From: Hanleya hanleyi
Taxonomy: Eukaryota; Mollusca; Polyplacophora; Lepidopleurida; Hanleyidae
NCBI GenBank assembly: GCA_036873755.1
Contig: JAVTVY010018820.1
Location: 1 to 64,000 of the forward strand
DNA length: 64,000 nucleotides
Direction: 5' to 3'
Position 1 is the first letter of the stretch. Each line of letters begins with the position of its first letter. This document shows positions 23,575 to 35,983 of the stretch, piece by piece. Both the position numbers and the translations under genes were made by a program. The notes beneath the pieces are model-generated. The model did not search any database, was not told where the DNA came from, and saw nothing but the letters and a program-made list of their open reading frames with translations.

Positions 23575-25418
23575 AACAAGAGCCCAAAGGGCTTCAATAT
23601 ACGCCCGTATATCTGGAATTACATTGGTCCAAATTTCAAGGTTGTTTAATCGCCTTAATTCCAATTGGTAGCTAGCAATCCGGAAAAAGGTCTACAATTT
23701 TGTGCTTCTGAGAATGTAACATATCACATCTAAAATTGAATGATAAACTAAAATGAGCTTAACTCTTGGAAACTAGGTGACCTTGGAGCAAGAACCGAGA
23801 GCTCACATATCCCACAATGAAATCGACAATAGTCAAACACAAGAAAATAGTACTTTTCCTGCAAATGGATTTCTTTCAAAAGAGAGAATTTTTCAAGAAG
23901 GAAGAAGAAAGTGATGAAGTAAACCTTTGTTCTTGAGTTGATAAACAGGTATGAAGTTCATAAAGGACCCCTCTCCACGTTAAACTAGTAAATGTATGGT
24001 TTCTATTTCACAACAGTTCAACTAAATGTAGCTGTTTTAAACATGGGAGACAACTCCACAGGACAAATGCCATATACATGTAGGGGAGAGAACTCTGAAT
24101 ATTCCAACCTAACACATATTGTGAGCTAAACTTGATTCAATTCTGGGGGACTGTGACCTTGACATTTGACAATTTGATGTATGTCTCTTCGCCATGCGAG
24201 TAAGGTATCTGATACCATTCCATACCTTGAAACTAGAGATATCGCATGGATGAATGGACAGAACGCAACATCACATTACATGACCTCGTCTTCGACAGGC
24301 ATATGAAAATGTGACTTAATGATTTCCTGATTTTGGAGTCACAGTGACCTTGACCTTTGACCTTGACCTAAACTTTGGTGCATGACACATCGTCTTCCGT
24401 CAATGTATCAATGGACACAAAAAAAATCACGATTTTTATGAATTTCATGATTTTGGGGGTCACCGTGACCTTGATATTCGGCCTTGACCTACATTTTGGT
24501 ACGTGACACATCATGTCGCCGTAATGTATCTACTGACACAAAAAAAAGTACTTTTCAAAGATTTCTTGATTGTGGAGTCACAGTGACCTTGACCTAAATT
24601 TTGGTACATGACAAACCATCCCCCCGTAATTTCTCAATGCACACAAAAAATTATAGATTTTTAACAATTTCACGATTTTGGGGTCACAGTGACCTTGACA
24701 TTTGACCTTGACCTACATTTTAATATGTGACACATTGAGTCCCCCTAATGTATCTACTGACACAAAAAAATATTTTTAATAATTTCCTGATTTTTGGGTC
24801 ACAATGACCTTTGACCTTCGACCTTGACCTATATTTTGATATGCATCACTTCATTTCCCCCTATTGAATCCACTCACAAAAAATTAGAAATTTATGATTT
24901 CCTTATTTTTCATTCACACTGACCTTTGACCTCGACCTACATTTGGCATGCAACACATTGTTTCCCCCTAGGGCATCCACTCGCCAAAAATTAGAACTGT
25001 AGATGGAAAACTATCAATGATCAATGATTTCCTGATTTTTAGGCAACAGTGACCTTTGACCTCTGACCTCGACCTGAATTTCGGTACGCGACACATCGTC
25101 TCCACCTGATGTATCCATTCACAAAAAATTGCAACTGTGGATAGAAAACATCCAGAGATATAGACCGGACACGAACACTTCACTGATTTCCTGTTTTTCA
25201 GGCCAGTGACCTTTGACCTCTGACCGCGACCTTCATTTTTGTATGCGACACATCGTCTCTCCGTAGGGTATCCACTCACCAAAAATTGGAACTGTAAATA
25301 GAAAACTGTTCCAGATATAGACCGGACACGGGGGACGGACAGACGGACGGACGGACGGACAGACGGACGGAAACCGCCATCACATAATACGTCCGCCTTT
25401 TTGGCGGGCGTATAAAAA
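23575..25418 (+). mobile_element. pearl/Helentron-like element with nuclear-receptor-like motifs
   Basis: Left end ATATACGCCCG and right end CGGGCGTATA are complementary; the right end is preceded by the hairpin CCGCCTTTTTGGCGG and an ACGG microsatellite (25330-25371). About eight units of 105-150 bp share GTCACAGTGACCTTGACC and ACACATCGTCTCC-type motifs. Most units hold two to four TGACCT half-sites, often as TGACCTTGACCT or TGACCTTTGACCT. No ORF. The order of parts matches the elements at 14.5, 25.8 and 32.8 kb. Confidence 0.7.
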
Positions 25419-25469
25419 TGGCCATTTGGCTTACAAGGGATGTGAATTATAACACTGGGAATGTTACAT

Positions 25470-25790
25470 TCATGTTCAGAAAAATAGAATTACTTTTCCC
25501 TGATTAAATAGCAAATTTCCATTTTTGTGAAAACAAAATATTATTTTGAGATGCAAAAATGCATCTCCATGATTCGCCAACACCACCAAAATCTTGTCAG
25601 TCCTTTGCCTATCTTGCAAGATCATTATACCCAAATTTCATGGAAATCAAACACGTTGTTCAGAAGATATGAAGTTACACATGTTTACCTGCATTCATGT
25701 GTATAGCGCCACCTAGTGACGACCAAATGCCACGAAAAACAAGCAGGTGAAATCTAAAGCTCTAGGGAGATGGCACATAAGAGTTTAATA
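25470..25790 (+). repeat. dispersed repeat R2, copy 1
   Basis: CACCAAAATCTT, AATTTCATGGAAATC and GCGCCACCTAGTG occur in this order here and, diverged, at 27335-27530. The two copies bracket the element at 25815-27114 in direct orientation. No coding content. Confidence 0.5.
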
Positions 25791-25814
25791 GAAAATACAT
25801 GAAGCTGCGCTATC

Positions 25815-27114
25815 GAAACCCCTCGGCTCTGAACCCCAGCTATTATAATGTAAGGGTGTCTCTACCAATTGATTGGCTTGTGGGAAGAAATATTTACCCC
25901 TGGTATTGTACATGTAAGTGTACTTTCTTTGAAAAAAAAAGAAAAGTTTTCCTCCCCTTAAATTAATTTGTTTCTGGAATAAATTGAAAGAGCTGTATCG
26001 ATGTCGCACCAAAACAACAGTACACATGGCTAGATAAATACAGTACATGTATACTAAATGACACATGTATGTCATTTTCAAAACAGATTTGCAAGCATTC
26101 TTTGCATTGTCTAAGAAAATAAATCAATAAATCAGTCATCCAATCAATAAATATATGTGATACTATACTAACATGATATAGAAATAATATGCAAACTTAA
26201 CATAGGAATTAGTGGATTTTGTTAGACAAGGGGCATACTTTCTGACACGACTCATTTTTGATAGGCATCTAGTGTCATTCTCAAAACAGATTTGCAGGCA
26301 TTCTTTGCATTGTGTAAGAGAATAAATCAATAAATCAGTCATCCAATCAATAAATAAATGTGATAGTATACAAACATGATATAGAAATTATATGCAAACT
26401 TAACATAGGAATTAGTGGATTTTATTAGACAAGGGGCATAACTCTGCAAAAATACTTTCTGACACGACTCATTTTCGATAGGCATCTAGTTCAGGTCAAG
26501 AGAAACAACTGTATCACGTTAGGATGTTGTATATGGAACGGTTCTGAAATTATCACAATAAATCATAAATGGATTTTTATTTGTAAAAAGGGGCATAACT
26601 CTGCAAAATATTGTCCGAGATGACTCATTTTCGATAGGCTTCTGGTTTACGTGAAGATAAATAGATGTAACAAGTTTGGTTGCCATGCATGAAACGGTTC
26701 TGTAGATATCGCGGTAACGGATTTTATTAGACAAGGGGCATAACTCTGCAAAATACTTTCTGACCCGACTCATTTTCGATAGGCATCTAGTTCAGGTCAA
26801 GAGAAACAACTGTATCACGTTAGGATGTTGTATATGGAACAGTTATGAAATTATCACAATAACAAATCATAAATGGATTTTTATTTGTAAAAAGGGGCAT
26901 AACTCTGCAAAATATTGTCCGAGATGACTCATTTTCGATAGGCTTCTGATTTACGTGAAGATAAATAGATGTAACAAGTTTGGTTGCCATGCATGAAACG
27001 GTTCTGTAGATATCGCGGTAACGGACGGACGGACGTACGGACGTACGGACGGACGGACAGCCGTACATGATGACGACAATACCCCTAGGCCAAAGTTGGC
27101 CGAGGGGTAAAAAA
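25815..27114 (+). mobile_element. pearl/Helentron-like element, short
   Basis: Left end AACCCCTCGGCTCTG, nearly identical to the left end at 14468, and right end TTGGCCGAGGGGTAAAAA. Three or more units share GGGGCATAACTCTGCAAA and GACTCATTTTCGATAGGC, then an ACGG/ACGT microsatellite at 27023-27060. Long direct duplications occur inside (26519-26773 against 26820-27020). Same family as 14468-19946 at the ends, but a different core. Confidence 0.7.
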
Positions 27115-27806
27115 CTGTAATCGTGATAATGGTTATGGAGGTTTTGATGTTAAGTCAGATAAATGAGATTTTTCATTTAAATGGCAAATTGGTTCGCACC
27201 GAAAGGGAATTATCATGTCGGCAATCCTATATTTATGCTTGGCAACCTAGAATAGAACAGTTTTTAAATATTTCTCCAAGCGAATTGGTTAATTTTCATT
27301 TGAAGAAAAACTTTTTTTTTGGAGACGCAAAAAACTTGCATTTATAGTTATGCCAGCTACACCAAAATCTTTTCAGCACATTGACTATCCTTCAAGACCA
27401 TTGTAATAAAATTTCAAAGAAATCAGACAAGCCGTTTAGACGAAATCGTCAGAGACAGGTTTACCTATACTCTGACTACAACGCCACCTAGTGGTGAGCA
27501 GCGGGTATCGAAACACAACCAGACAAATTTCCCAGGCCTAAGCAGATAGCACACAAAGTCTGACCCGAAAATATTTAACGGTTTCAGAGGATTTCAGAGA
27601 TATTCATGTTTAACTGTTATGCTGCTAAGTTCTTTTGTATGATGTACGAGGAGAAATGCTGACTTTTTTTTTTTTAATCCGGATTTCATGAACAAAAATA
27701 TTATTTAATTTCGTTTGCTGGTGACTGGCCCAACATATCAATGTATCCCAACTTGTTTAGTCAATGCTATTCGACCGCATTTTATAGCAAAATCGACGAT
27801 GTTGTC
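27115..27806. repeat. dispersed repeat R2, copy 2, and flanks
   Basis: 27335-27530 is the diverged partner of 25470-25790. The remainder shows nothing I recognise. Confidence 0.45.
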
Positions 27807-28570
27807 AGCGTAAATCAAATTTATTTGAAGAGACTACAGTATTTTGGTAGAATTGCGGACGAAAATGGCGAATTATGAGGAACTACAGCGGAAAATCTTG
27901 GTTTTTCAGCTGCCTTTCTCCCTGGTCTTTTCCGACTTTTCGTCCGCCATTTCGGGCGTATGACGTCTCATTGGAAAGGGAATTCCTTGTAGTTTCTGAT
28001 TGAAGGCGTGATTTCGACCGATGGCCAATCAAACAGACGATAACATCGAAAAACTGCAAGAGGGTGTTTTCCGTTTCTCTAGTAACGGTAACAGCCGATC
28101 CTATATCGGTTACCTTGATTGGACAAGCGTGGTAACGTGACCTACATCGAAGCGCTCATTGGCCAGAGCCCTTCAACTGGGTCAAGCTGATCTGAGGGAA
28201 ACGCCATTTTGATCTCATCGCGACGAAATTACGTGGCGCAGAAGCTCGACAGAAATTTGAAAATAAAGTTTGTTTTAGCGGATTTCATCGAAACCCACAC
28301 TTTGGAAATATAAACTCAGCTTCTGTACTTCAACTATACCAAAGAATCATATATTTTGAAGGGGTTTTCTGTGAGTATTTTATATTTTCTGGGCGGCTTC
28401 TCGACAACGTTTTATGGAAATCTCCGTTGGTGTTTTTTTATTTTTCAATTTTATTTCTTCCTCCCGACTTCGTCAATATTTTTGCGATGCAAGAAGAAAA
28501 GATTGCAAATCGAAAAACCTTTGCAGTTCACCTTTAAAACTCAAGACTTAATAAACCGCTCCTCTATCGG
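27807..28570 (+). repeat. dispersed repeat family R1, copy 2 (uninterrupted)
   Basis: Aligns with 10830-11357 plus 12799-13010 and shows the empty site for the 11358-12798 element (CTGTACTTCAACTATACC where copy 1 has the insertion). Includes a conserved GAGTATTTTATATTTTCTG. Confidence 0.6.
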
Positions 28571-29700
28571 GGGGTAAAAAAAGTAATTAACTTTTCAATT
28601 ATTCTAGAAAGTTGAATTTAAAATGTATACAAGAACTTTCAATTTTATCTGAAAACTGAGGACACAAATTCCCTGTATTAAAATAGTCTTGTTAAAAAAA
28701 AAAAAAAATAAAAAAAATTAAACCAAAAAATTAGAAAAAATGAGATTTTGCATCTGAAAAAACAAATAACTTAATTTAAATAAATAATGAAGAAATTAAT
28801 TATTACAATAACTAAGAATATTCCGTTGAGAGAACGATATTAGAATTATTTTTCAAAGATCATAACACGTATATGGTCAATACAGCTGGAAAACTGAAGC
28901 ACATAAATCTTGTGCAGGAAGTTACTACTCAATTACCTCCCTTGAGCGAGTCAATTGGGAAACTACCAGTGTGTTCTCATACCCCAACAATCTTCGGAAG
29001 CAGGTACCGGGAGATTATAGGAATCGGGTTCATAGGAAAGCGTCAGAAAATGGCGGCCCCCACGAAGTGGAGGGAACAGTTTTTTTCAGAGACATTTCAT
29101 GGGAAGAGCTGGCTTAAATTTATCAAAATCTTCCAGTTCAAAAGGCGCAGTATACCTCCAACTTTCCGACTGTACGCACGAGACTAGCTGCGGCCTCCAT
29201 GGTCGTCTGTCGGCCGGCCACCAACGAAGAAAAACGACCTGGCGAGTCCTTCCCGTGGGAAATTTTTGAAACCTCACATATCACGACAATCTACGAGATT
29301 CTCGTTTTAAAACCATCTTCGTTTGGAAGACATTTTTCCATTGGCTCACTGATGACGAACGTCGGAGTTTCGACTGTTTTGATAAATATGGCGACCTCCG
29401 TTTTCCGCTGGTACAGTCTCTGACCGAATTTGGACATAAAATATTTAACATGTACGATGAAATAGCAAAGAGAAATTAATAAAAACAACAAAGAGTTTAA
29501 AGAATATTTATTGTAGGACACAATCTGATAAAAACAATTAATTTTACGGATGTTTAGCATATAAATTCACGCAAAGTTGCATGACAGTGAATTTGTGTTT
29601 TTCATTCAATTCGTACGTCATTTAGCCCCTGAGCTGAACTCCCTACTTAAATCTGTCGCGCATGTCAGACTGGCGACCAATCACAGTCCAGCCTCAACAG
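28571..29700. other. non-coding stretch, A-rich tract
   Basis: Includes a poly-A-rich tract near 28694-28745. Short ORFs only; nothing recognised. Confidence 0.4.
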
Positions 29701-29719
29701 GCGAAGAGGTGCCTATTGG

Positions 29720-29834
29720 CGCTTTCCATTTAGAGGCAACGCCAGCATTGCTCGGGCACAGTAAATGGAACGTGCACAATCAAGGCATTGCCAGCGGCCA
29801 CACCGACTACGTGAAATGGAAAGCGCCCTATATT
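29720..29834. repeat. imperfect inverted repeat
   Basis: GGCGCTTTCCATTTA returns inverted as TGAAATGGAAAGCGCC about 100 bp later, with partly inverted GCCAGCATTGC and GCATTGCCAGC inside. A small hairpin element or promoter palindrome. Confidence 0.45.
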
Positions 29835-30067
29835 CAGCGGCGGCCAAGTTCAAGAGCGAGATCGAAAGTTATGGTGGGCCATGCGTGCCCGCATTAAAGC
29901 AGGAGCAACTGCAGATGCTTTCTTGCATGCTATGTAAAAAGACACTGTATAGCCGTGTACCGGCTACGGGAAATTTTTATGTTGCGGAGTGTACGGACGA
30001 GACGCAGAAAAATCCAACCCCCATGCAAGCGGCTGACGAAGTTCTTGCTGTCGACTCCAGTTCATGA
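29765..30067 (+). CDS. uncharacterised 100-codon ORF, doubtful
   Basis: An ATG-started frame of 100 residues. Two CxxC-like cysteines (CMLCKK, near residues 59-64) are the only motif. No family recognised, no splice signals judged, and its start lies in the inverted repeat above. It may be chance. Confidence 0.15.
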   Translation: MERAQSRHCQRPHRLREMESALYSAAAKFKSEIESYGGPCVPALKQEQLQMLSCMLCKKTLYSRVPATGNFYVAECTDETQKNPTPMQAADEVLAVDSSS

Positions 30068-30950
30068 GCGATCACCGAAGATTATTATTTGCTCCCCGTT
30101 GCTCTCTTTAATGACAGACCAGGTGAAAAGATCAAGGGATATTTCTTGCACTGCTGGATATATAGGTACGGTGATTTTGTTTCATAAAATCAGTTCATAA
30201 CTGCATCGCAACAACAACGGAGATTAGGAGATTAGCCGTCACGCTATACTACGAGGGATCTCAATGGGCGACTAATTGACCCGGAAACTATTTGATTCGG
30301 AGTTCATCTGACGGATTTGTTGTAGGAACTGTCCCAGATCTTAATCAGCGACATGTCCGATAGAGGAGCGGTGTATTAAGTCGAAGTTTTAATCAGATTG
30401 CACCAACACGTGCAAATCTCCCCTGGCAAACGTTTCCGGTATGTAGTGTATTTTAACCAATGAAAACCGTTCTTACAAATTAGGTTTTGGAGAATATCTT
30501 TGGCACCGGGACAATTTGCGCAGGACATGATGCACGGTGGGCATGAGGAATACAATATGCGCGAATATTTGTAAGGGTTATTTTGATTGGTTCAAACAGA
30601 CTACATAGCGGAAACGTTTTGCCAGTGGACACGTGTTGATGTTGAGGTTTGAACATACGCGGCAGCAATAAAAAAATCTGACTGGACGATCACAACCGGT
30701 AACGATTTCCCTTAAACCGGAAACGTTTAAAAGTCTCGAATATTACTACTGGAAACGTTTGCCTTTTGACAGGAAACGTCTAAAGTATTGGACGTTACAA
30801 CAGCAAACGTTTGCTTTTGGACAGGAAAGGTCTTCCAAATGTCAATTCATGACATCTGATTGGTTGGTGCAAGTTAAACGTTTAAATTTATTAAACGTTT
30901 GGATTTATGGCGCGAACGGCCCTTCTTAAAAGGTACCGACATAATGAAGT
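30068..30950. other. non-coding stretch with AAACGTTT motifs
   Basis: Between 30425 and 30905 the motifs AAACGTTT and GGAAACGT recur about eight times at irregular spacing. No gene seen. Confidence 0.45.
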
Positions 30951-30951
30951 T

Positions 30952-31969
30952 GAGGCCTCTGTTAATTAATCTTTAGCTTCTCATGACCCGCCCGCATGTT
31001 TTTTGTCGTAACAATAATTACGCATTGTTTTAATTATTTGGCATTTTTTGCTGCAAAAAAAAAAAAAATGTGCAGAAAAAGGCAGCGGTCGAAATAACGC
31101 ATGCCTACCTGCCGCCGGCAAGTGAATTTTTCCGACGACAGGTTGCAAACAAATCTGCCTGTCGCATGCGGCAAGTAGGATTTCATCCACCAAAAACGAT
31201 AAAATGCGATCAATTTTCGTAAATACCTTTTTGAAGACTAGATCTATCTGAAGGAATGGACAATCCAAGACATAATCCATTGAAAATTTATTTCAAGCCG
31301 ATCTTTGGCCATTGTTGTTGGTGTTCTCTGTCAACATTTCCCGCGACAAGTTACTTCCGGTTGCGCGTGAAGTCCTGCGCGGTAGTCCGGTGCAAGCAAA
31401 AGTCAGACCTGTCACGAAACGGAATTGGACTGGGTTTTTTCAGTTCGTTTCGATGGTAAATAATATTGTTGGCTTCTTTGGACTTCTGTTCACAAGCTGA
31501 CGTTTTTCTATGCAGACATTTCAGTTAATTGATAATTCCAACGGGACTCTGGTGGTTGATTCTAATTTATTGGAAGCAGCAATTTTACAAGGGGAGACTA
31601 TTGATAAATATAACTAAATTTTGTTGGGATACTGGTTAACTCCCCTCAAATTTTCCTTCTTTAAAAAGGGTGTTACTTGGATATAAATTCTATGATATAA
31701 TGTCACAGGTGCCATTTAAATTTTACATGATTTAGTCAACAATAAAGCTTTTTGCATTTCTAATTGCAGAAATTAGGGAAATAGTTGTCTTTGACATATC
31801 AAAGTTGACATAAACTTTCCATTGGTGCTCGAAGTTTACCACATACATAACTTCTTTTTTATCGCAATGTCTTAATGCAGCCAAATAATTAATAATTAAT
31901 AATTACAGCATTCAGCATCATCATAATTTCCTCCCAAGGTCATGAGAAGCTAAAGATTAATTAACAGAG
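30952..31969. mobile_element. TIR element with 35-bp perfect ends
   Basis: The first 35 bases after AGGCCTCTGTTAATTAATC are repeated perfectly in inverse at the right edge (31935-31969). The right outer base makes the end CAGGCC, as in the hAT6-like elements here; the left has G in its place. The interior (31080-31810) matches 34983-35690. No target duplication is clear. Confidence 0.75.
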
Positions 31970-31984
31970 GCCTGAACATATCAA

Positions 31985-32130
31985 AGAAAGGCAGTCCTAG
32001 GATAAAAGTAACTCCGAAAATGGAAGCCGAAATATAGAATATTATATCACAATGACTTCCATTTTCGGAGTTACTTTTATCGTAGTTTATGTGAAATTGG
32101 TCTGTGGGAACAAGGAAAGGTAGTCCTATA
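31985..32130. repeat. hairpin MITE-like element
   Basis: ATAAAAGTAACTCCGAAAAT and its inverse ATTTTCGGAGTTACTTTTAT face each other around a short loop at 32040; GGCAGTCCTAGG and GGTAGTCCTATA lie outside. About 145 bp. Confidence 0.7.
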
Positions 32131-32507
32131 ATGAGGGAAGTTGCACACGTTACGCTAACCATGTGTTACCCAATTAATTTCCGTCCAATTAGACACTACA
32201 GTAGGTGCTCATCCAACCTTGACTCAACCAAAATAGCTCAATTTTGCTCTTTATCTTGATACATAATTCCTCCAATACGTCAGTTCGGGATTCCAGATGA
32301 AGACCATGACCACCAAGTTAATTTAACCAGCACAAAGAAAGCAATATGATACCTTCTTTAACATGGTATTGTTGGTGTTGCGTTGAAACTGCAAACTGAC
32401 CTGTTGAGGATTCGATGGAAGAAGGGGCCAGTGGAATGAAGTCTAGGCCTAAATACCCACAGGGGATTGAGGTCAGTTTGTACAGAACATACATGTACCT
32501 AGGGGTA

Positions 32508-32629
32508 AGTAATAGTTACCACCCGAGACTGAGGGATTCAAGCTGTATGAACACTCGCGTCTGTGCAATTGCACACCGAGGTCGCAAGTTTATATAGCTT
32601 GAATCCCTCAGTCGAGGGTGGTAACTGAC
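32508..32629. repeat. hairpin element, about 120 bp
   Basis: TTACCACCCGAGACTGAGGG and CCCTCAGTCGAGGGTGGTAA are inverted with about one mismatch in 29 bases; flanks AGTAATAG and ACTTACAC show no obvious duplication. Confidence 0.75.
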
Positions 32630-32770
32630 TTACACACTGACTGTATTATTCAACACGAGAGATTCATTTTTCTACAATCACCCGATTGACAATGGACTTT
32701 GCATGTGTGAAGGTGTTCCAAATTGAAGAGCACGGCTGTGAAGATAATCAGAACAAGCTGAGTAGCTAGC

Positions 32771-34215
32771 AGGTCCTCCGCCAAGTAGCCTGTTTGAGAG
32801 CATACAGCATATACGCTTCCAATATCTCCTTAAATATAACTTGGAAAGTGGATATGTGTATGTGGAAAGAGACGTTTATCTGGAATTGTTGAGACAATTT
32901 GAGGAGGTTTGGGAAGCAGTAATGGGTAGTGTAACACTGGAATGTAAGTCTGTAGTTGTATATGGATTTGTGGATGTTGAGGTTTATAAATTGATGGGTG
33001 GAATAGATCAAGATATCGCGTTCACAACACAGATGGGTACAATATGGGTGAGTGAAATCCAAGATGGTCAATGGCAGCCATCTTGGATTACATACTACCT
33101 CAATGAAAATCAATACCAATGGCTGTCTAACTGATGGGAAGCACCGTCTCGAGTTTGAAGTCGTTTGGTCAAATTGTTCTCGAGATATCACGTTCACAAG
33201 ATTCGAGACAGATGGAATCCAATATGGTCAATGGCAGCCATTTTGGATTACGTACCTCAGTGAAAATCAATATCAATGGCCGTCTAATTGATGTGAAGCA
33301 CATTCTCATGTTTGAAGTCAATTGGTCGAACTGTTCTCGAGATATCGCGTTCACAAGATGTGGGATGGACAGAATCCAATATGGTCAATGGCAGCCATCT
33401 TGGATTACGTACCTCAGTGAAAACCAATACCAATGGCCGTCTAACTGATGTGAAAAAACCTTTCCAAGTTTGAAGTTGATTGGTTGAATTGTTCTCGAGA
33501 TATCGCGTTCACAAGATCTGGGACGGATGGAATCCAATATGGTCAATGGCAGCCATCTTGGATTATGTACCTCAGTGAAAATCAATACCAATGGCTGTCT
33601 GACTGATGTGAAAAACCTTCCCAAGTTTTAAGTTGATTGGTTGAATTGTTCTCGAGATATCGCGTTCACAAGATCTGGGACGGATGGAATCCAATATGGT
33701 CAATGGCAGCCATCTTGGATTACATACCTCAGTGAAAATCAATACCAATGGCCGTCTGTCTGATGTGAAGAACCTTCCCAAGCTTGACGTTGACTGGTGG
33801 AATTCTTCTTGAGATATCGCGTTCACAAGATGTGGGACGAACAGAATCCAATATGGTCGATGGCGGCCATCTTGGATTACGTACCTCAGTGAAAATCAAT
33901 ACCAATGGCCGTCTAACTGATGTGAAGCACGTTCTCAAGTTTGAAGTCGATTGGTCAAATTGTTCTTGAGATATTGCGTTCACAAGATGTGGGACGGACA
34001 GAATCCAATATGGTCGATGGTGGCCATCTTGGATTACGTACCTCAGTGAAAATCAATACCAATGGCCGTCTAACTGATGTGAAGCACCTTCTCAAGTTTG
34101 AAGTCGATTGGTCGAATTGTTCTCAAGATATCGCGTTCACAAGATGTGGGAGGGACGGACGGACGGACGGCTAGCATTTCCAAGTCCTCCCACCACTTCG
34201 TGGCGGAGGACAATA
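32771..34215 (+). mobile_element. pearl/Helentron-like element with ~160-bp cores
   Basis: Left end AGGTCCTCCGCC and right end GGCGGAGGAC are complementary; the right end is a hairpin (CCACTTCGTGG), preceded by a short GACG microsatellite at 34151-34170. Seven units of about 156-162 bp share AATGGCAGCCATCTTGGATT and ATCGCGTTCACAAGAT. The unit length and part order agree with bivalve pearl-type elements. Apparent ORFs on both strands are products of the repeat. Confidence 0.75.
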
Positions 34216-34782
34216 CATGTTGACGATATCACCTTAAACAAAATATTGGAAAAAAAGAGACAGTTTTGTTATGATTATACTATTATCATAAGTTTACGAT
34301 AAATCAATACTGTTGACAGATGTATAAATAGTTCTTTTTGCATTTATCATTTAATATTTGCAGTAAATGGTATTCCCTGTTAAATTTCGTAGCCAGAAGG
34401 GTACGATAAATTGAGGCAGTTTTAATCTGAGTATTGTTGGGCTGTATTGTGAGCTTCGCGACCTCTGTGTACAATGCACTGCCGCAAGTGTTTTACACAT
34501 TGAAAACCCAGGTCAAGGTTAATAACTATCTTGTTCAGCTGATGTGACGGTGTATACTTCGGTTTTCGTATTACATGAAGGACGACCTGGTGACGAAAAC
34601 TTCCACAACCCGTTTGACTGGTCTGTAACTCTCACGTTACCGTTACAAAGATTTGTAACAAAAGCATATATACAATTGATATATACGTGTTACAATCTAC
34701 ATTACGTGGCATGCATATGAAGCAAAATATGCAGACATACAAATTACATATCCCTATGTCCATATGCATGATCTCATACCAG
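34216..34782. other. non-coding stretch, nothing recognised
   Basis: No gene, inverted ends or RNA seen. Confidence 0.4.
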
Positions 34783-35977
34783 CAGGCCTCTCGTTTTAAG
34801 GCGCGCGATCGCGCTCCCGCACCTTCGCGCTCCTGAACTTGGAACTAGGTGCACGACTATAGCGCACCTGGCATTTCGCGGTCGTTAAAAAACAGTAAAA
34901 GCAGCTAAATTCATTACCAACTTACGTGTGCCATTAAACTGCCTTCCGACAGCAACGCATGTGTTTACGTCCGGTTAAATGGTCAGCGGTCGAAATAACG
35001 CCTGCCTACGTGCCGCCGGCAAGTGAATTTTTCCGGCGACAACTTGTCTTGCAAAAACAATCTACCTGTCGCATGCAGCAAGTAGGATTTTATATAGCAA
35101 AAACGATAAAATGCGATCAATTTTCGTAAATACCTTTTAGAAGTCTAGATCTATCTGAAGGAACGGACAATCCAAGAAATAATCCATTGAAAATTTATTT
35201 CAATCCGATCTTTAGCCATTGTTGTTGGACCTTGTTGTTGGTTTTCTCTATCAGCATTTCCCGCGCCAAATTTACTTCCGGTTGCGCGTCACCTCTTGCG
35301 CGGTAGTCCGGTGCATGCAAAAGTCGGACCTGTTATGAAACGGAATCGGACTATCTGATTTTTTTTCTTCCAGTTGGTAAATAATATTGTCGGCTTCTTT
35401 TCTTTGGCTTCTATTCACAAGTGGAAGTTTTTCTATGCAGACATTTCAGTTAATTGATCATTCCAATGGGACTCTGGTGGCTGATTCTAATTTATTGGAA
35501 TCAGCAATTTACAAGGGGAGACTTCTGATAAATATAAGTAAATATAGTTGGGATACTGGTTAACTCCCCATAAATTTTCATTCTTTAAAAAGGGTGTTAG
35601 TTGGATCTAAATTCTTTGATATAATGAGTTCTAATTGCAGAAATTAGGGGAATAGTTGTCTTTGACATATCAATGTTGACATCAACTTTCCACTGGTGCT
35701 CTAAGTTTGAAAGAACATGTGTGCCAAATAAAAAATTAATAATAATAAATTTAAAAACACCCACCTCATTTTTTGAAAAGAAAAATTGCAGGAGAACCAC
35801 TCACTGTCAAATTTCACATCATTATTGGTCACTGTTCGTCTGTTATCAAGGGAGATAACCCATCACTCGCCTAGACTCATTTAAGGGGTGTGATTTTAGG
35901 TGTGCTAACCACACTCCTGAGAATAAATAAGGCGAGTGATTGTCACTCGCCTGTTGTCTCACAAAACAAGAGGCCTG
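34783..35977. mobile_element. hAT6-like element, CAGGCCTCTCGTTTT ends
   Basis: CAGGCCTCTCGTTTT and AAAACAAGAGGCCTG are inverted with one mismatch; TACCAG is a perfect 6-bp target duplication (34777-34782, 35978-35983). The interior from 34983 to 35690 is a diverged copy of the 30.95 kb element, including GGTCGAAATAACGC and CCGGCAAGTGAATTTTTCC. No transposase. Confidence 0.85.
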
Positions 35978-35983
35978 TACCAG

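Noticed and set aside
33000..34180. A CRISPR array or coding tandem-repeat protein
   Set aside because: Unit length of about 160 bp, no spacers, eukaryotic context, and frames on both strands that follow the repeat.
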